This document shows, piece after piece, positions 38,186 to 50,800 of a DNA stretch of 64,000 nt. The position numbers and the translations under genes are program-made. This DNA comes from Chondrosia reniformis (Eukaryota; Porifera; Demospongiae; Chondrillida; Chondrillidae). Every line of letters starts with the position of its first letter. Position 1 is the first letter of the stretch. Location of the stretch: contig OX359192.1 in assembly GCA_947172415.1 (NCBI GenBank), positions 3,722,501-3,786,500 of the forward strand. Reading direction: 5' to 3'. The notes below the pieces were generated by a model. That model worked only from the letters and a program-made list of their open reading frames with translations, ran no database searches and was not told the DNA's origin.

Positions 38186-38525
38186 TAGGCAAAAATGAAA
38201 AAAAATGCTTATGAATCTTAAAGTGGTCCATATTCGGAATTTTTATACCAGATTGTTTTCTAAGTTTAGAAGCTTCTGTAATTGCAGACTCTGCTAAAAA
38301 TAGAGGCATGACTGTATACATTGCTCATACTAGATGGTTCATGCTTGTGGTTTTGTGGTTTAAGTATATTAAGATGTATATGTTTTCTAAATATAGTAAC
38401 AATCTTTACTCAACTTTGCATTGTCAATGTATTTGTTGTTTAGTGGTTTAGGTGAAGTTGCAAAATTATTGTAATGATGAGGGAGTATATACTTGCATTC
38501 ATCATCACTGAAAGAGACTTCAGTC

Positions 38526-38960
38526 TCACAGTGCGTTATTGGTTGGTTGGACTCCAGATGACATTTTTGACATTTTAGTAACCAAATGCATATTAAGATT
38601 AGGACAATAATTTAAGTTAAATCCTCCATGGCAATTGACCATCTCAGTTGTCAAGATGTTGCGTCTTTGGGCAACACCTGTCAAGATGTTGCGTCTTTGG
38701 GCAGGTTGATGGTTGATTGTAATGTTGTACATATTAGTCTGTGACAGTGTGGCTGTAATGTGTAATTGTTTAGCAGGGGTTGTGTCCATGCAATTGACCA
38801 TCTCAGTTGTCAAGATGTTGCATCTTTGGGCAGGTTGATGGTTGATTGTAATGTCGTACATATTAGTCTGTGACAGTGTGGCTGTAATGTGTGATTGTTT
38901 AGCAGGTGTTGTGTCCATGCAATTGACCATCTCAGTTGTCAAGATGTTGCGTCTTTGGGT
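38526..38960 (-). repeat. 129-bp repeat with open frame
   Basis: 129-bp units starting TCTCAGTTGTCAAGATGTTG at 38801 and 38930. A third start at 38642 is displaced by an extra 30-bp duplication. The minus frame is open for 138 codons with a 43-residue unit (CMDTTPAKQ ... TNMYDITINHQPAQR). It lies between transposase and kinase genes on the same strand. No function recognised; it may be untranslated. Confidence 0.75.
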
Positions 38961-39136
38961 AGGGTTGAATAAGTTTAATTATGGTGTAAAGGCTTTGAAT
39001 ATTATAGATTCTCAAATGGTCCCACAATAAAGTACATCTAGATATATATGTAGTAACAATTAATAATTACAATATTCAATATACAATATAATTTGCAGAA
39101 AAAATCATGAGATATTTAATTAACATGCATGCATGT

Positions 39137-42100
39137 TCAATCTTTCTGTATATAAGAGTCAAAGTGTCCAATGCTTGCCATTATGTGAAGTGATGGCGTT
39201 GGTAGAGCTATTGCTAAAGTTGGAAGTGGTACTGCCACTATAGCATCTTCTTTCATTCCTCCTAATGTTACCTCTGTAGTTTTAATTGCAGTTGGACATA
39301 TAATAAATTGTATCGGGATGAAGGAGTTGGAGTCAGTAGTTGAATTCCACAAACCACAGGGAGAAGGTAGATAATATTTGTTTGGGTGTCTTTGAAACCA
39401 GAGCAGGTGTATTAGAAAGAATGACTTTGCAGTGGAATCTACAGTTTCCAGTGTGACCTTTAATATCTTGACTATTTGTCCTAATGAAGCTTCAATTTCA
39501 TAGTCACCTTCACCATTTTTTTCTTGAATGCCAAAACCCAAGACTTCCTGTCACTTAATGGAGAAAATGAGTTATTTCCAATGGTTATTTCTCTAATCTC
39601 CTGGGCAACTATAATCCTGCTATAACCTTCTCCCATTGTTTTGATAATGTCTTGTCTTTCTTTTTCCTCAAGGGTATAGAACTGCAAATGCTTTTCTTGA
39701 TGATCAACCACTATTGGTATTTGCAAGCAGAGTTTCAGATGTTTTGCTAGGTTTTCCTGGTTAACTAGTGATTGTATACCATGCTCCTCCCAAGCCGTCA
39801 TTATTAATACACTCCTGCTATTTTCAGGTTGATTTGTGTCAAGAAGTGTGCTTTCTTTGTCATCTTTAGCTATTGTCTTTGTCTCAAATGTTTCTTTTTT
39901 CCAGGTTATGCGTTGAGTTAAAAGAAACCTATGGAAAAACTGTTCCTCAATGTACTTGTTGTTTGTTGGAATTGATCCTAATAGTCCATTCATTCTTTCA
40001 AAGCTAAATAGCCATATTGAGTATGTAGGGCCAAACGTTAACATGCACTCCTTAAGATGAAGCATTAGGTGTAGATTAGGAACGAGCCTTTCCTCTTTAT
40101 AAAGCTTCATATAGCATTCAAGAAACCTAAGAAGTAAAACATGAGCTTGTGCTACTTCTTCTTCTGAGATGGTTTTAGTACATAACATGCAGCAAGCCAA
40201 TACAAAATATGCCCAGCAGTTATAATCGTTTTCGGGAAGTTCTAATTTCATAACGGGTAAAGAAAAAATGGTAGTCCAACTTCTCCATTGATCTGCTGTA
40301 AACCCCATAAATTGTGATCCTATTTTTCTAGGAATTCTTTCCACAAACTGAGGTAATGTGAAGGCATTTACTTCCTCCTGCATTTCCTTAAAGGTAGTGT
40401 CCTTCAAGTAACCAATTTCTTTCCATGTCTTCATCATAAGCTTTGAAATACTAAGCAGCAGATTGTGCATAAGATCAATTGTATGAAGTCCAACACAGTC
40501 AAAGTAAGGTAGTTCGTTCATAACAGAATACTTAATGCCGTACTTCTTCTCTATTTCCTTTTCCTCCTGTTTTGTTTTGCATTGTTGGTGTAAATACACA
40601 ATCTCTTTATGTTGACTAGAATCTCTGACCGGCCAGGTGCTAGAATCAATATATTTTTGACAATATTCATTAGAGAACATGGCATCACTTTCATCTTCAT
40701 TTGATTCATCAGAACTGCCTTCATTTTCGAAGTCATTTCCTTTAGTCATATGTTCCTGGCTACGAGCATTTCTCATTGAAATAAGGCACTTAGAACAACC
40801 CTTGATGGAATTGTGAGAGGTGAATCCTAAAACTTTTCTTGTTGCTGGTGTATCACAAGCGACCAAAACAACTGCTGCACGAATTCTTACTTGTGTGAAA
40901 ACACCAGTGCAAGATAGATATACTCCTTGCCATAGTTGCTTAAGCTCTTCTACAAGTATTTTTAAGTAGCTATTCATTACTCCTTTAGGCTCATTTGGTC
41001 CAGGTATAACAGAATATGCAATAACATTTTCCGGTTTGAAGCGGAGATGTCTAGGCAAATTGAGGATTGCAAAGTAGATTACTCCAATAGTGTATGGACT
41101 TCGTTTGTAAGGTTGAAACCAATCTACATTCATCATAAGGGCTAAATTATTTGGATCTTTGAGAAAAGACCTTCCATCCACTGTATTAAATTTTTTCCAT
41201 ATTGTATCATCATATATATAACCAAGAAGTCTAGGATGTTTGTTTCCGTTTTTCCACGAATTACATAATTTCAAAAACCCTGGTCTCTTAATCATGTTTT
41301 CAAGAGTATCTGCAAGTAGCTGATATATGTAAAAGCACTTCGGTTGATAGAACAGCTTTTCACCTTTTTGTACTTCATTCAACAGGGATTGATCACAGGT
41401 TTTTCTTAGTTTTGCTGCCAGTGGTTTGGATATTTAACAAAAGTACAATTCAATCCTCTAATTGGCCTTGTACCACTATAGTCATATAGTTGGTGACATT
41501 ATGGGCATGAGATTTTTCTCTTGATCTCAGTATTTAAGTCCAGATTTTTTATTAAGGTTGAAGAATTTCTAGGAATAAGTTGTGATAATATTTTTATCTC
41601 TTCATGCATCATTTTTGAGGATGCTATCGATTCCATGAGACCCTTTAGAAAGTTGACAAGTGCATTGGTGGCATTTTCAGAAATCTTGTGGTGTACATGA
41701 AACATCAAAATGAAGATAGCTATTTCTTGAAAAATATTGGTTGCCTTTTCCTGAATGTTTTTTGTTGGTGTGGTAGACTGGGAATGGGTTTCCTACAAGA
41801 GAGTAGATTTTGTAGTTTCAATACAACTTGCAATTGGGCTGTGTATATATTACTCTATCAAGACCATTCTTTCAACAGTCTTTTAACCTAGTGAGCAAAT
41901 GTACATAGATATTTTTGTCTCTCTGCGTAAAAGGTTGGTTGGTCATTGATTGCATATATATATATGATCTCAGGGGATGATAGTGAGAAGTTCTCTACCT
42001 TGTCTCTATCACTTTCGCCATAATCATCAATATTACTCTCAATTGGTGGAAGTATTTCTGCCAGTGATTCCATCTGCTCATTAAGTGTCCTCTCTGACAT

Positions 42101-42511
42101 ACAATCTGCCACTGTGACTTCTTCATTTATTTCCTATATAATTATGTAGAATCAGTTGATATATCAAAATTGATAGAAATGATTGTGTTACTAGTAATAA
42201 CATACATCCTCCTCCTCTTCACTAAAAACGGTATTCAGTTCACCTTCAGTTGAATATTCCAAGGAAACACAATCAAACAGCATATCTATATCTGATTCTT
42301 CTGCACTATTATAACTATCTTCCTGGATCCTATGCACAACTTGAGAGGAACTTGCATATGGTTCCGCTTGGTTTTGTCCTCTATTCTTTAGTTTAGATAG
42401 GTTTTTGTGTCTCTTTATGGTACTTTTAGATACCAGTCGATTGCAGCAGGGACAGAGGCTAAGCTTTGGCCTCTTACTCTTGGGTAAGTCATGATCAGCT
42501 ATGCAGCTCAT
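39137..42511 (-). pseudogene. CACTA/Plavaka-type DDE transposase, 3 exons
   Basis: Exon 1 is 42511-42206, with a C2H2-like finger (LCPCCNRLVSKSTIKRHKNL) and an acidic tail, donor gtatg. Exon 2 is 42133-41999. Exon 3 starts at 41792 after cttgtag. All junctions are phase 0. Exon 3 has a helical region (FILMFHVHHKISENATNAL), a CP-x-C...C zinc motif near 41500, and the Transposase_21-like core. In the 633-codon frame, candidate catalytic residues are Asp87 (MMNVDWFQPYKRSPYT), Asp177 (VACDTPATRKVLGF) and Glu462 (FSFERMNGLLG). GCSKCL and HTIDLMHNLLL are also present. Lesions are TAA at 41499-41501, a frameshift near 41420 (before KLRKTCDQSLL) and a frameshift near 39540, after which LGQIVKIL...CGLWNSTTDSNSF runs to 39137. 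CACTA and Plavaka are closely related; I cannot separate them by eye. Confidence 0.85.
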
Positions 42512-42885
42512 TTCAATTTCCTACTTAGAGAGCAGTTAAACTAGTGCTTTATATAGGGAACAAGTTTGTTTAGTAACTTTTAGAGTCACATACGTACATT
42601 CTGCTACATTTTAATTGCAAGTAATGTTACTAAAAAAGTATAGATTATATATGCATTACTCATTGTTTACACAGCCTTATGTATATTCAATTAGGACTGT
42701 TCTTAGGTTAGTAATAGTCACTTCCACTATAGGTTAGCATGATTCATTGCAACCATCTGCTGCTTCAGTGTTTTGTAATATCTATTTTTAGTATTAGATG
42801 GGTATATATGCAAAGATAGGCTTAACATTTTAGACTTCTAAAATCGCTATTTTCATTCGTGTGTTCAGCTACTTTTAACTGTAAG
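42512..42885. promoter_or_regulatory. bidirectional intergenic region in the CACTA element
   Basis: 374 bp between the start codons of the divergent transposase (42511) and coiled-coil gene (42886). AT-rich, without a clear TATA box or repeat. The head-to-head arrangement suggests a shared promoter. This is inference from gene order only. Confidence 0.4.
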
Positions 42886-44181
42886 ATGTCCGCAGGTTCC
42901 TTTTATGGTTCTGTGCCAGTACAGGTTCCTCCATCCATGACAAGTCACAATCGATTACAAAGTGTAGAAGATTTGGTAGCCACAGCTCAAACAGAGATAG
43001 AGTCTCTCAACAGAAGATTGGATGAGTTTGAAGCCAAGTTTGTACTCTTAGAGAAAAAAGTTGATAACTTTGAAGAGCAGTTGGCCAAAGTTAGAGAATG
43101 TTCTGTTCCTAACTCCCAAATAAACAAGACAGCTGCAGTACGCTTGCCAAGGAAGATAACTGTAAGATTGTTTTAAAAGTGTCTTTATATTACCATTATG
43201 TTTGAATTCTGTCCAAAGTCTGCTTGGAATTTCATTTCTCTTTAGAATCTTGTGAAGTCAACTTATGAAAACTTCGATCGTGAAGATCAATTTAACGTGT
43301 CTGAGCCGTGAGTTTTACGATGAAACTTTATTTTTTCATTTGCTTTGTTCTGCTAATAGCTACGTATAGGTTTTGTATGGCTTTCCAATCCCTACATGTG
43401 ATAATTTGAGCAGGTGTCTGGTTTGTCATGTCATATATTTCTTTTTCTTTGCAGTTATGTTAACAGCCAAAATATGAAGGCAAAAAAGAAATTAAACACA
43501 GCTGTTGTTCAGGCAGATGATTCCATATCACCTTCCAAGGTTAAAAGTAAGTTTCAAAATCTCATGATTTTGAGCCATGCAGTTGTGCATGTAAAATGAT
43601 ATTACTTTGTAAAGTGTGCTTTTATAGGGGCAGTTGTCAGGTTGTATGAATCCTCAAGAAGAAAAGATCTTCTTTCAGAGGAAGATAAGAGCTCTACTAT
43701 GAGCAGGAAGAGGAAAACATCTCGAAAACACAGGGTTAGTAAATGTTTTGCTGAAACCAGATTGATATTTTTGCATCTTAACATTTGGTGTTCAAATTAT
43801 ATTTGTTCATTTTGTTTTGTACGCAGCTTTGGGTACAAAGGACTGCTGTGATCAGCCATGAAAATATTAACAAGTGGGAGAAATTGAGTCCAGCCTTTAT
43901 GACTGACGAGTCATCAGATGAAGATGGCACGTTGGTTGAGCATCGATTGTCATGGAGATCTGAGGGTATGTTAATAATCCCGGAATGCTTAACATATATT
44001 ATAATACATTGTTCCCTTTAAAGAATTAAATACAATTATTGGTGAAGCAGACCTGGATAGATCCTACCGAGAAAGAGCCTCTGGTTTTATGCCTCAGGAA
44101 AAGAAGCAAAGAAGAGAAGGAGAGAATTCGGATCGAAAGCCTCCTATTGATGCACCAGAGTGGGCCATAAGAAATGATTAG
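42886..44181 (+). CDS. coiled-coil, basic accessory protein, 6 exons, intact
   Basis: Start at MSAGSFYGSVPVQVPPSM. Exons by GT-AG sites: 42886-43161, 43246-43307, 43455-43546, 43628-43734, 43827-43965 and 44051-44181. The sum is 807 nt, in frame from ATG to TAG, encoding 268 residues. Residues ~30-75 form a coiled coil (LVATAQTEIESLNRRL and LEKKVDNFEEQLAKV). A Lys/Arg-rich middle (SRKRKTSRKHR) follows, then KWEKLSPAFMTDESSDEDG, WRSE and a C-terminal PEWAIRND. It is divergent from the transposase. I do not recognise a family. The acidic DESSDE block followed by a WRS motif recalls second ORFs of other large animal transposons (from memory, weak). It is the only gene of the element with no lesion, which hints at selection or at a recent loss of the others. 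Another acceptor near 44260 suggests a 3'-UTR intron. Confidence 0.7.
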
Positions 44182-44640
44182 GTATGAATATACGTATTAT
44201 GTGTAGTAATTTTGAAGTTGCTTAACTCTAGATCTTACCTATTATACTTGTTCTTTATAGGTGATAATGAGGCAATATTGCAAATTATGAATCAAGTAAG
44301 TAGATAGCTGTGTTAACCCATATGCATGCATCTTCTTCAAGTTCTCTAGATCTGGTTTAGCATTTAAATTACATTTGCTCATTTTGAACTTAATTTATTA
44401 AGTTGACTTATTTTATTAATATTTATGTAATTTTGTAACAATAATGATTTTCTTTCATGAACAATGATGAAACAAATTAAATTATAAGTACAATAATATT
44501 AATTAAACTACATACATCATGAATAATGTATTATCATTATATAAATAAATACATAGATCATGAATATGCATGTCATTGGCCAGTGTATATAGATGTACAG
44601 CAGTTATGATAGGGACGTATAGCTAATAATATTCATAGTT
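44182..44640. other. no gene seen (AT-rich right flank of CACTA element)
   Basis: AT-rich sequence with a possible 3'-UTR exon at about 44261-44295 (acceptor tctttatag, donor gtaag). Several imperfect copies of a CATGAATAATG-like word lie near 44456, 44518 and 44559. No ORF. Confidence 0.45.
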
Positions 44641-44805
44641 TCCTAAAGATATTCATTACTCTTGGATACTGCCACATACAATGTTGAATATTAGGGGGTT
44701 CAATCCAATTTGTATACTTACCAGTATCCCACCTTGTATATTTCCTGAATACTCATAGTATCCAACTGAGTATCCTAATTGTATTTTGGAGATACTTTTG
44801 CAGTG
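44641..44805. repeat. right subterminal region of the CACTA element
   Basis: Contains GGATACTGCC, AGTATCCCACC, AGTATCCAAC and AGTATCCTAA between about 44664 and 44778, then GGAGATACTTTTGCAGTG at the tip. The same AGTATCC word is near the left end. Consistent with subterminal transposase-binding repeats. Confidence 0.55.
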
Positions 44806-47800
44806 TATCTTATATATTGCATATATATGTAGAGTCAAAAGTGAGTGGTATATAAATAGGACTTCATTTAAAAAGTATATTGGGTGACCCACATGACCGA
44901 TGGTGTTACGGATGACATCGTCTGGATACAAGGTACGAGGATGCCCTGGTTCAATACCAGGTTGGGTCCTGAAAAAGGAAAAAACACATCTTATATATGT
45001 ATTATATATCTTATATGTAATATATATTGTATATATCTTATATGCATATTATATATATTATATATTGCATATATATGTAGAGTCAAAAGTGAGTGGCATA
45101 TAAAAGTACTTCATTTACAAAGTATATTGGGTGACCAACGTGATCGATGGTGTTACGGATGACATCGTCTGGATACAAGATACGAGGATGCCCTGTTTCA
45201 ATACCAGGTTGGGTCTTGAAAAAAGTGAAAAGCATACATCTTATATATGTATTATATATCTTATATATAATATATATTGTATATATCTTAAATGCATATT
45301 ATATATCTTATATATTGCATATATATATAGAGTCAAAAGTGAGTGGTATATAAATAGGATTTCATTTACAACATATATTGTGGAACTCCTATGACCGATG
45401 TTGTAACGGATGACATCGTCTGGATAAAGGTTTGAGGATGCCCTGGTTCAATACCAGGTTGGGTCCTGAAAAAAGAAAAAAGCATACATATTATTTATGT
45501 TTTATATATCTTATATGTAATATATATTGTAGAGATCTTATATGCATATTATATATCTCAAATATTGCATATAAATGTGGAGTCAAAAGTGAGTGGTATA
45601 CGAATAGGACTTAATTTACAACATATATTGGGTGACCCACGTGACCGATGGTGTTACGGATGACATCGTCTGGATAAAAGGTACAAGGATGCCCTGGTTC
45701 AATACCAGGTTGGGTCCTTAAAAAAAGAAAAAAGCATACATCTTATATATATATTATATATCTTATATGTAATATATATGGTAAATATCTTATATGCATA
45801 TTATATATCTTATATATTGCATATATGTGTAGAGTCAAAAGTGGTTGGTATATAAATAGGACTTCATTTACAACATCTATAGGGTGACCCACTGACAGAT
45901 GGTGTTACAGATGACATCGTCTGGATACAAGGTACGAGGATGCCCTGGTTCAATACCAAGTTGGGTCCAGAAAATAGAAAAAAGCATACATTTTATATAT
46001 GTAATATATATCTTATATGTAATGTATATTGTATATATCTTATATGCATATTACATATCTTATATATTGCATATATATGTAGAGTCAAAAGTGAGTGGTA
46101 AATAAATAGAACTTCATTTACAACATATATTGTGGAACCCACATGACCAATGCTGTTACGGATGACATCGTCTGGATACAAGGTAGGAGGATGCCATGGT
46201 TCACTACCAGGTTGGGTCCTGAAAAAGAAAAATAACATACATCTTATATATGTATTATATATCTTACATGTAATATATATTGTATATATCTTATATGCAT
46301 ATTATATATCTTATATATTGCATATATATGTAGAGTCAAAAGTGAATGGTATATAAATAGGATTTCATTTACAACATATATTTTGGAACCCACGTGGCCG
46401 ATGGCGTTACGGAAGACACCGTCTGGATACAAGTTATGAGGATGCCCTGGTTCAATACCAGTTTGGCTCCTGAAAAAAGAAAAAACACCCATCTTATATA
46501 TGTATTAAAATCTAATATGTAATATATATTGTATATATCTTATATAATGCATATACATGTAGAGTTAAAAGTGAGTGGTATATAAATAGGACTTCATTTA
46601 CAACATATATTGGGTGACAGACGTGACTGATGGTGTTACGAATGACATCGTCTGGATACAAAGTCCGAGAATGCCATGGTTCAATACCAGGTTCGGTCCC
46701 GAAAAAAGAAAAAAGTATACCTCCTATAAACGTATTATATATTTTATATGTAATATATATTGTATATATTTTATATGCCTATTATATATCTTATATATTG
46801 CATATAAATGTATAGTAAAAAGTGATTGGTATATAAATAGGATTTCATTACAACATATATTGTGGAACCCACGTGACCGATGATGTTACGGATGACATCG
46901 TCTGGATACAAGATACGAGGATGCCCTGGTTCAATACCAGGTTGGGTCCTGAAAAAAGAAAAAAGCATACATCTTATATATCTATTAAATATCTTATATG
47001 CAATATATATTGTATAAATCTTATATGCATATTATATATCTTATATATTTCATATATATGTAGAGTCAAAAGTGAGTGGTATATAAATAGGACTTCATTT
47101 ACAACATATATTTTGGAACCGACGTGAGCGATGGTGTTACGGATGACATCGACAGGATACAAGGTACGAGGATGCCCTGGTTAAATATCAGGTTGGGTCC
47201 CGAAATAAGAATAAAATTATACATCTTATATATGTATTATGTATTTTATATGTAATATATATTGTAAATATATTTTATGCGTATTATATATCTTATATAT
47301 AGCACATAAATGTAGAGTCAAAATTGAGTGGTGTATAAATAGGACTTCATTTACAACAGATATTGTGGAACCAACTTGACCGATGGTGTTACGGATGACA
47401 TCTTCTGGATACATGGCACGAAGATGCCCTGGTTCAATTCCAGGTTTGTTCCTGCAAAAAGAAAAAAGCATACATCTTAAATATGTATTAAATATCTTAT
47501 ATGTAATATATATTGTATATATCTTATATGCATATTATATATCTTATATATTGCATATATATGTAGAGTCAAAAGTGAGTGGTATATAAATAGGACTTCA
47601 TTTACAACATATATTATGGAACCTACGTGAGCGATTGTGTTACGGATGACATCGACAGGATACAAGGTGCGAGGCTGCCTTTGTTCAATACAAGGTTGGG
47701 TCCCGAAAAAGAACAAATATACATCTTATATATGTATTATATATCTTATATGTAATATATATTGTATATATCTTATTTGCCTATTATATATCTTATAGAT

Positions 47801-50800
47801 TGCATATGTATGTAGAGTCAAAAGTGAGTGGTATATAAAGAGGACATCATTTACAACATATATTGTGGAACCCATGTGACCGATGGTGTTACGGATGACA
47901 TGGTCTGGATGCAAGGTACGAGGATGCCCTGGTTCAATAACAGGTTAGGTCCTGAAAAAGGATAAAAGCATACATCTTATATATGAATTAATTATCTTAT
48001 ATGTAATATATATTGTATATATCTTATATGGGTATTATATATCTTATATATTGCATATATATGTAGAGTTAAAAGTGAGTGGTATATAAATACGGCTTCA
48101 TTTACAACATATATTAGTGACCCAAGTGACCGATTGTGTTACGGATGACATCGTCTGGATACAAGGTGCGAGGATGCCCTGGTTCAATACCAGCTTGGGT
48201 CCTGAAAAAAGAAAGAAAAGCCTATATCTTATATATGTTTGAAATATCTTATATATATATTATATATTGTATATATCTTAATGCATTTTATATATCTTAT
48301 ATATTGCATATATATGTAGAGTCAAAAGTGAGTGGTATATAAATAGGACTTCATTTACTGCATATATTGTGGAACCTATGTGACCGATGTTGTTACGGAT
48401 GATATCGTCTGGATACAAGGTACGAGGATGCCCTGGTTCAATACTAGGTTGGGTCTTGAAAAAAGAAAAAAGCATACATCTTATATATGTATTATATATC
48501 TTATATGTAATATATATTGTAAATATCTTAGAGGCATATTATATATATATTTATGTATATTGCATATATACGTAGAGTCAAAAGTTAGTGGTATATAAAT
48601 AGGACTTCCTTTACAACATATATTGGGTGACCAACGTGACCGATGGCGTTACGGATGACATCGTCTTGATACAAGAGACAAGAATGTCCTGCTTCAATAA
48701 CAGGTTGTGTTCTGAAAAATGAAAAAAATGAACAAATGCATGCAACATATATATGTATTTTATATCTTATATGTAATATATATTGTTTATATCTTATATG
48801 CATATAATATATCTTATATATTGCATATATATGTAGAGTCAAAAGTGAGTGGTATATAAATAGGACTTCATTTACAACATATATTGGGTGTCCCACGTGA
48901 ATGATGGTGTTACGGATGACATCGTCTGGATACAAGGTGCGCGGATGCCCTGGTTCAATACCAGGTTGGGTCCTGAAAAAAGAAAAAAAGAAAAAAAGCA
49001 CACATTTTATTGATGTAGTATATATCTTAAATGCAATATATATTGTATATATGTTATATGCATATTTATATACCTTATATATTGCATATATATGTAAAGT
49101 CGAAAGTGAGTGGTATATAAATAGGACTTCGTTTACAACATATATTGTGGAACCCACGTTACCGATGTTGTTACGGATGACATCGTCTGGATACAAGGTA
49201 CGAGGATGCCCTGGTTCAATACCAGGTTGGGTTCTGAAAAAGAAAAAAGCATACATCTTAAATATGTATTATATATCTTATATGTAATATATATTTTATG
49301 TATTTTATATGCATATTATATATCTTATATATTGCATATACCTAGTCAAAAGTGAGTGGTATATAAATAGGACTTCATTTACAACATATATTGTGGAACC
49401 CACCTGACCGATGGTGTTACGGATGACATCGTCTGGATACAAGGTACGAGGATGCCCTGGTTCAATACCCTGTTGGGTCCTGAAAAAAGAAAAAAGCTTA
49501 GATTATATATGTATTATATATCTTACATGTAATATATATTGTATATATCTTATATGCATATTATATATCTTATATATTGCATATATTTGTAGAGTCAAAA
49601 GTGAGTGGTATATAAATAGGACTTTATTTACTACATATATTGGGTGACGGACGTTATCGTTGGTGTTACGGATGACACTGTCTGGTTACAAGGTATGAGG
49701 ATGCCCTGGTTCATTACCAGGTTGGGTCCTGAAAAAGAAAAAAAGCATTCATCTTATATATGTATTATATATCTTATATGTAATATATATTGTTTATATC
49801 TTATATGCATATTATATATATATATATATATTGCATATATATGTAAAGTCGAAAGTGAGTGGTATATAAATAGGACTTCATTTACAACATATATTGTGGA
49901 ACCCACGTTACCGATGTTGTTACGGATGACATCGTCTGAATACAAGGTACGAGGATGCCCTGGTTCAATACCAGGTTGGGTGCTGAAAAAAGAAAAAAGC
50001 ATACATCTTAAATATGTATTATATATCTTATATGTAATATATATTTTATGTATTTTATATGCATATTATATATCTTATATATTGCATATATACCTAGTCA
50101 AAAGTGAGTGGTATATAAATAGGACTTCATTTACAACATATATTGTGGAACCCACCTGACCGAAGGTGTTACGGATGACATCGTCTGGATACAAGGTACG
50201 AGGATGCCCTGGTTCAATACCCTGTTGGGTCCTGAAAAAAGAAAAAAGCTTAGATTATATATGTATTATATATCTTACATGTAATATATATTGTATATAT
50301 CTTATATGCATATTATATATCTTATATATTGCATATATTTGTAGAGTCAAAAGTGAGTGGTATATAAATAGGACTTTATTTACTACATATATTGGGTGAC
50401 GGACGTTATCGTTGGTGTTACGGATGACACTGTCTGGATACAAGGTATGAGGATGCCCTGGTTCAATACCAGGTTGGGTCCTGAGAAAGAAAAAAACATT
50501 CATCTTATATATGTATTATATATCTTATATGTAATATATATTGTTTATATCTTATATGCATATTATATATATGTAAAGTCGAAAGTGAGTGGTATATAAA
50601 TAGGACTTCATTTACAACATATATTGTGGAACCCACGTTCCCGATGTTGTTACGGATGACACCGTCTGGATACAAGGTATGAGGATGCCCTGGTTCAATA
50701 CCAGGTTGGGTGCTGAAAAAAGAAAAAAGCATACATCTTAAATATGTATTATATATCTTATATGTTATATATATTTTATGTATTTTATATGCATATTATA

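Larger units (their letters stand above)
30230..44805 (-). mobile_element. 14.6-kb CACTA-type transposon with kinase and nuclease cargo
   Basis: Left end CACTGCAGAAAAGT, right end (inverted) CACTGCAAAAGTAT. TAT lies directly outside both ends (30227-30229 and 44806-44808), and removing the element restores a normal array unit. A 3-bp duplication and a CACT tip are hallmarks of CACTA/EnSpm elements. Contents from right to left: coiled-coil gene (plus strand), then on the minus strand the DDE transposase, a 129-bp repeat, the protein kinase, Gly-Pro-Ser repeat exons and the PD-(D/E)XK-like gene. Four smaller elements are nested at 31556, 32209, 35140 and 36223. The element is much larger than a minimal CACTA transposon. 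Confidence 0.85.

Noticed and set aside
38526-38942. 138-codon minus ORF as a real gene
   Set aside because: It is built mostly from a 129-bp repeat whose length is a multiple of three, so the frame stays open by default. Kept as a repeat only.
30230-44805. Maverick/Polinton identity for the 14.6-kb element
   Set aside because: Size would fit, but there is no protein-primed DNA polymerase, retroviral-type integrase or capsid gene. The CACT tips and 3-bp duplication point to CACTA.
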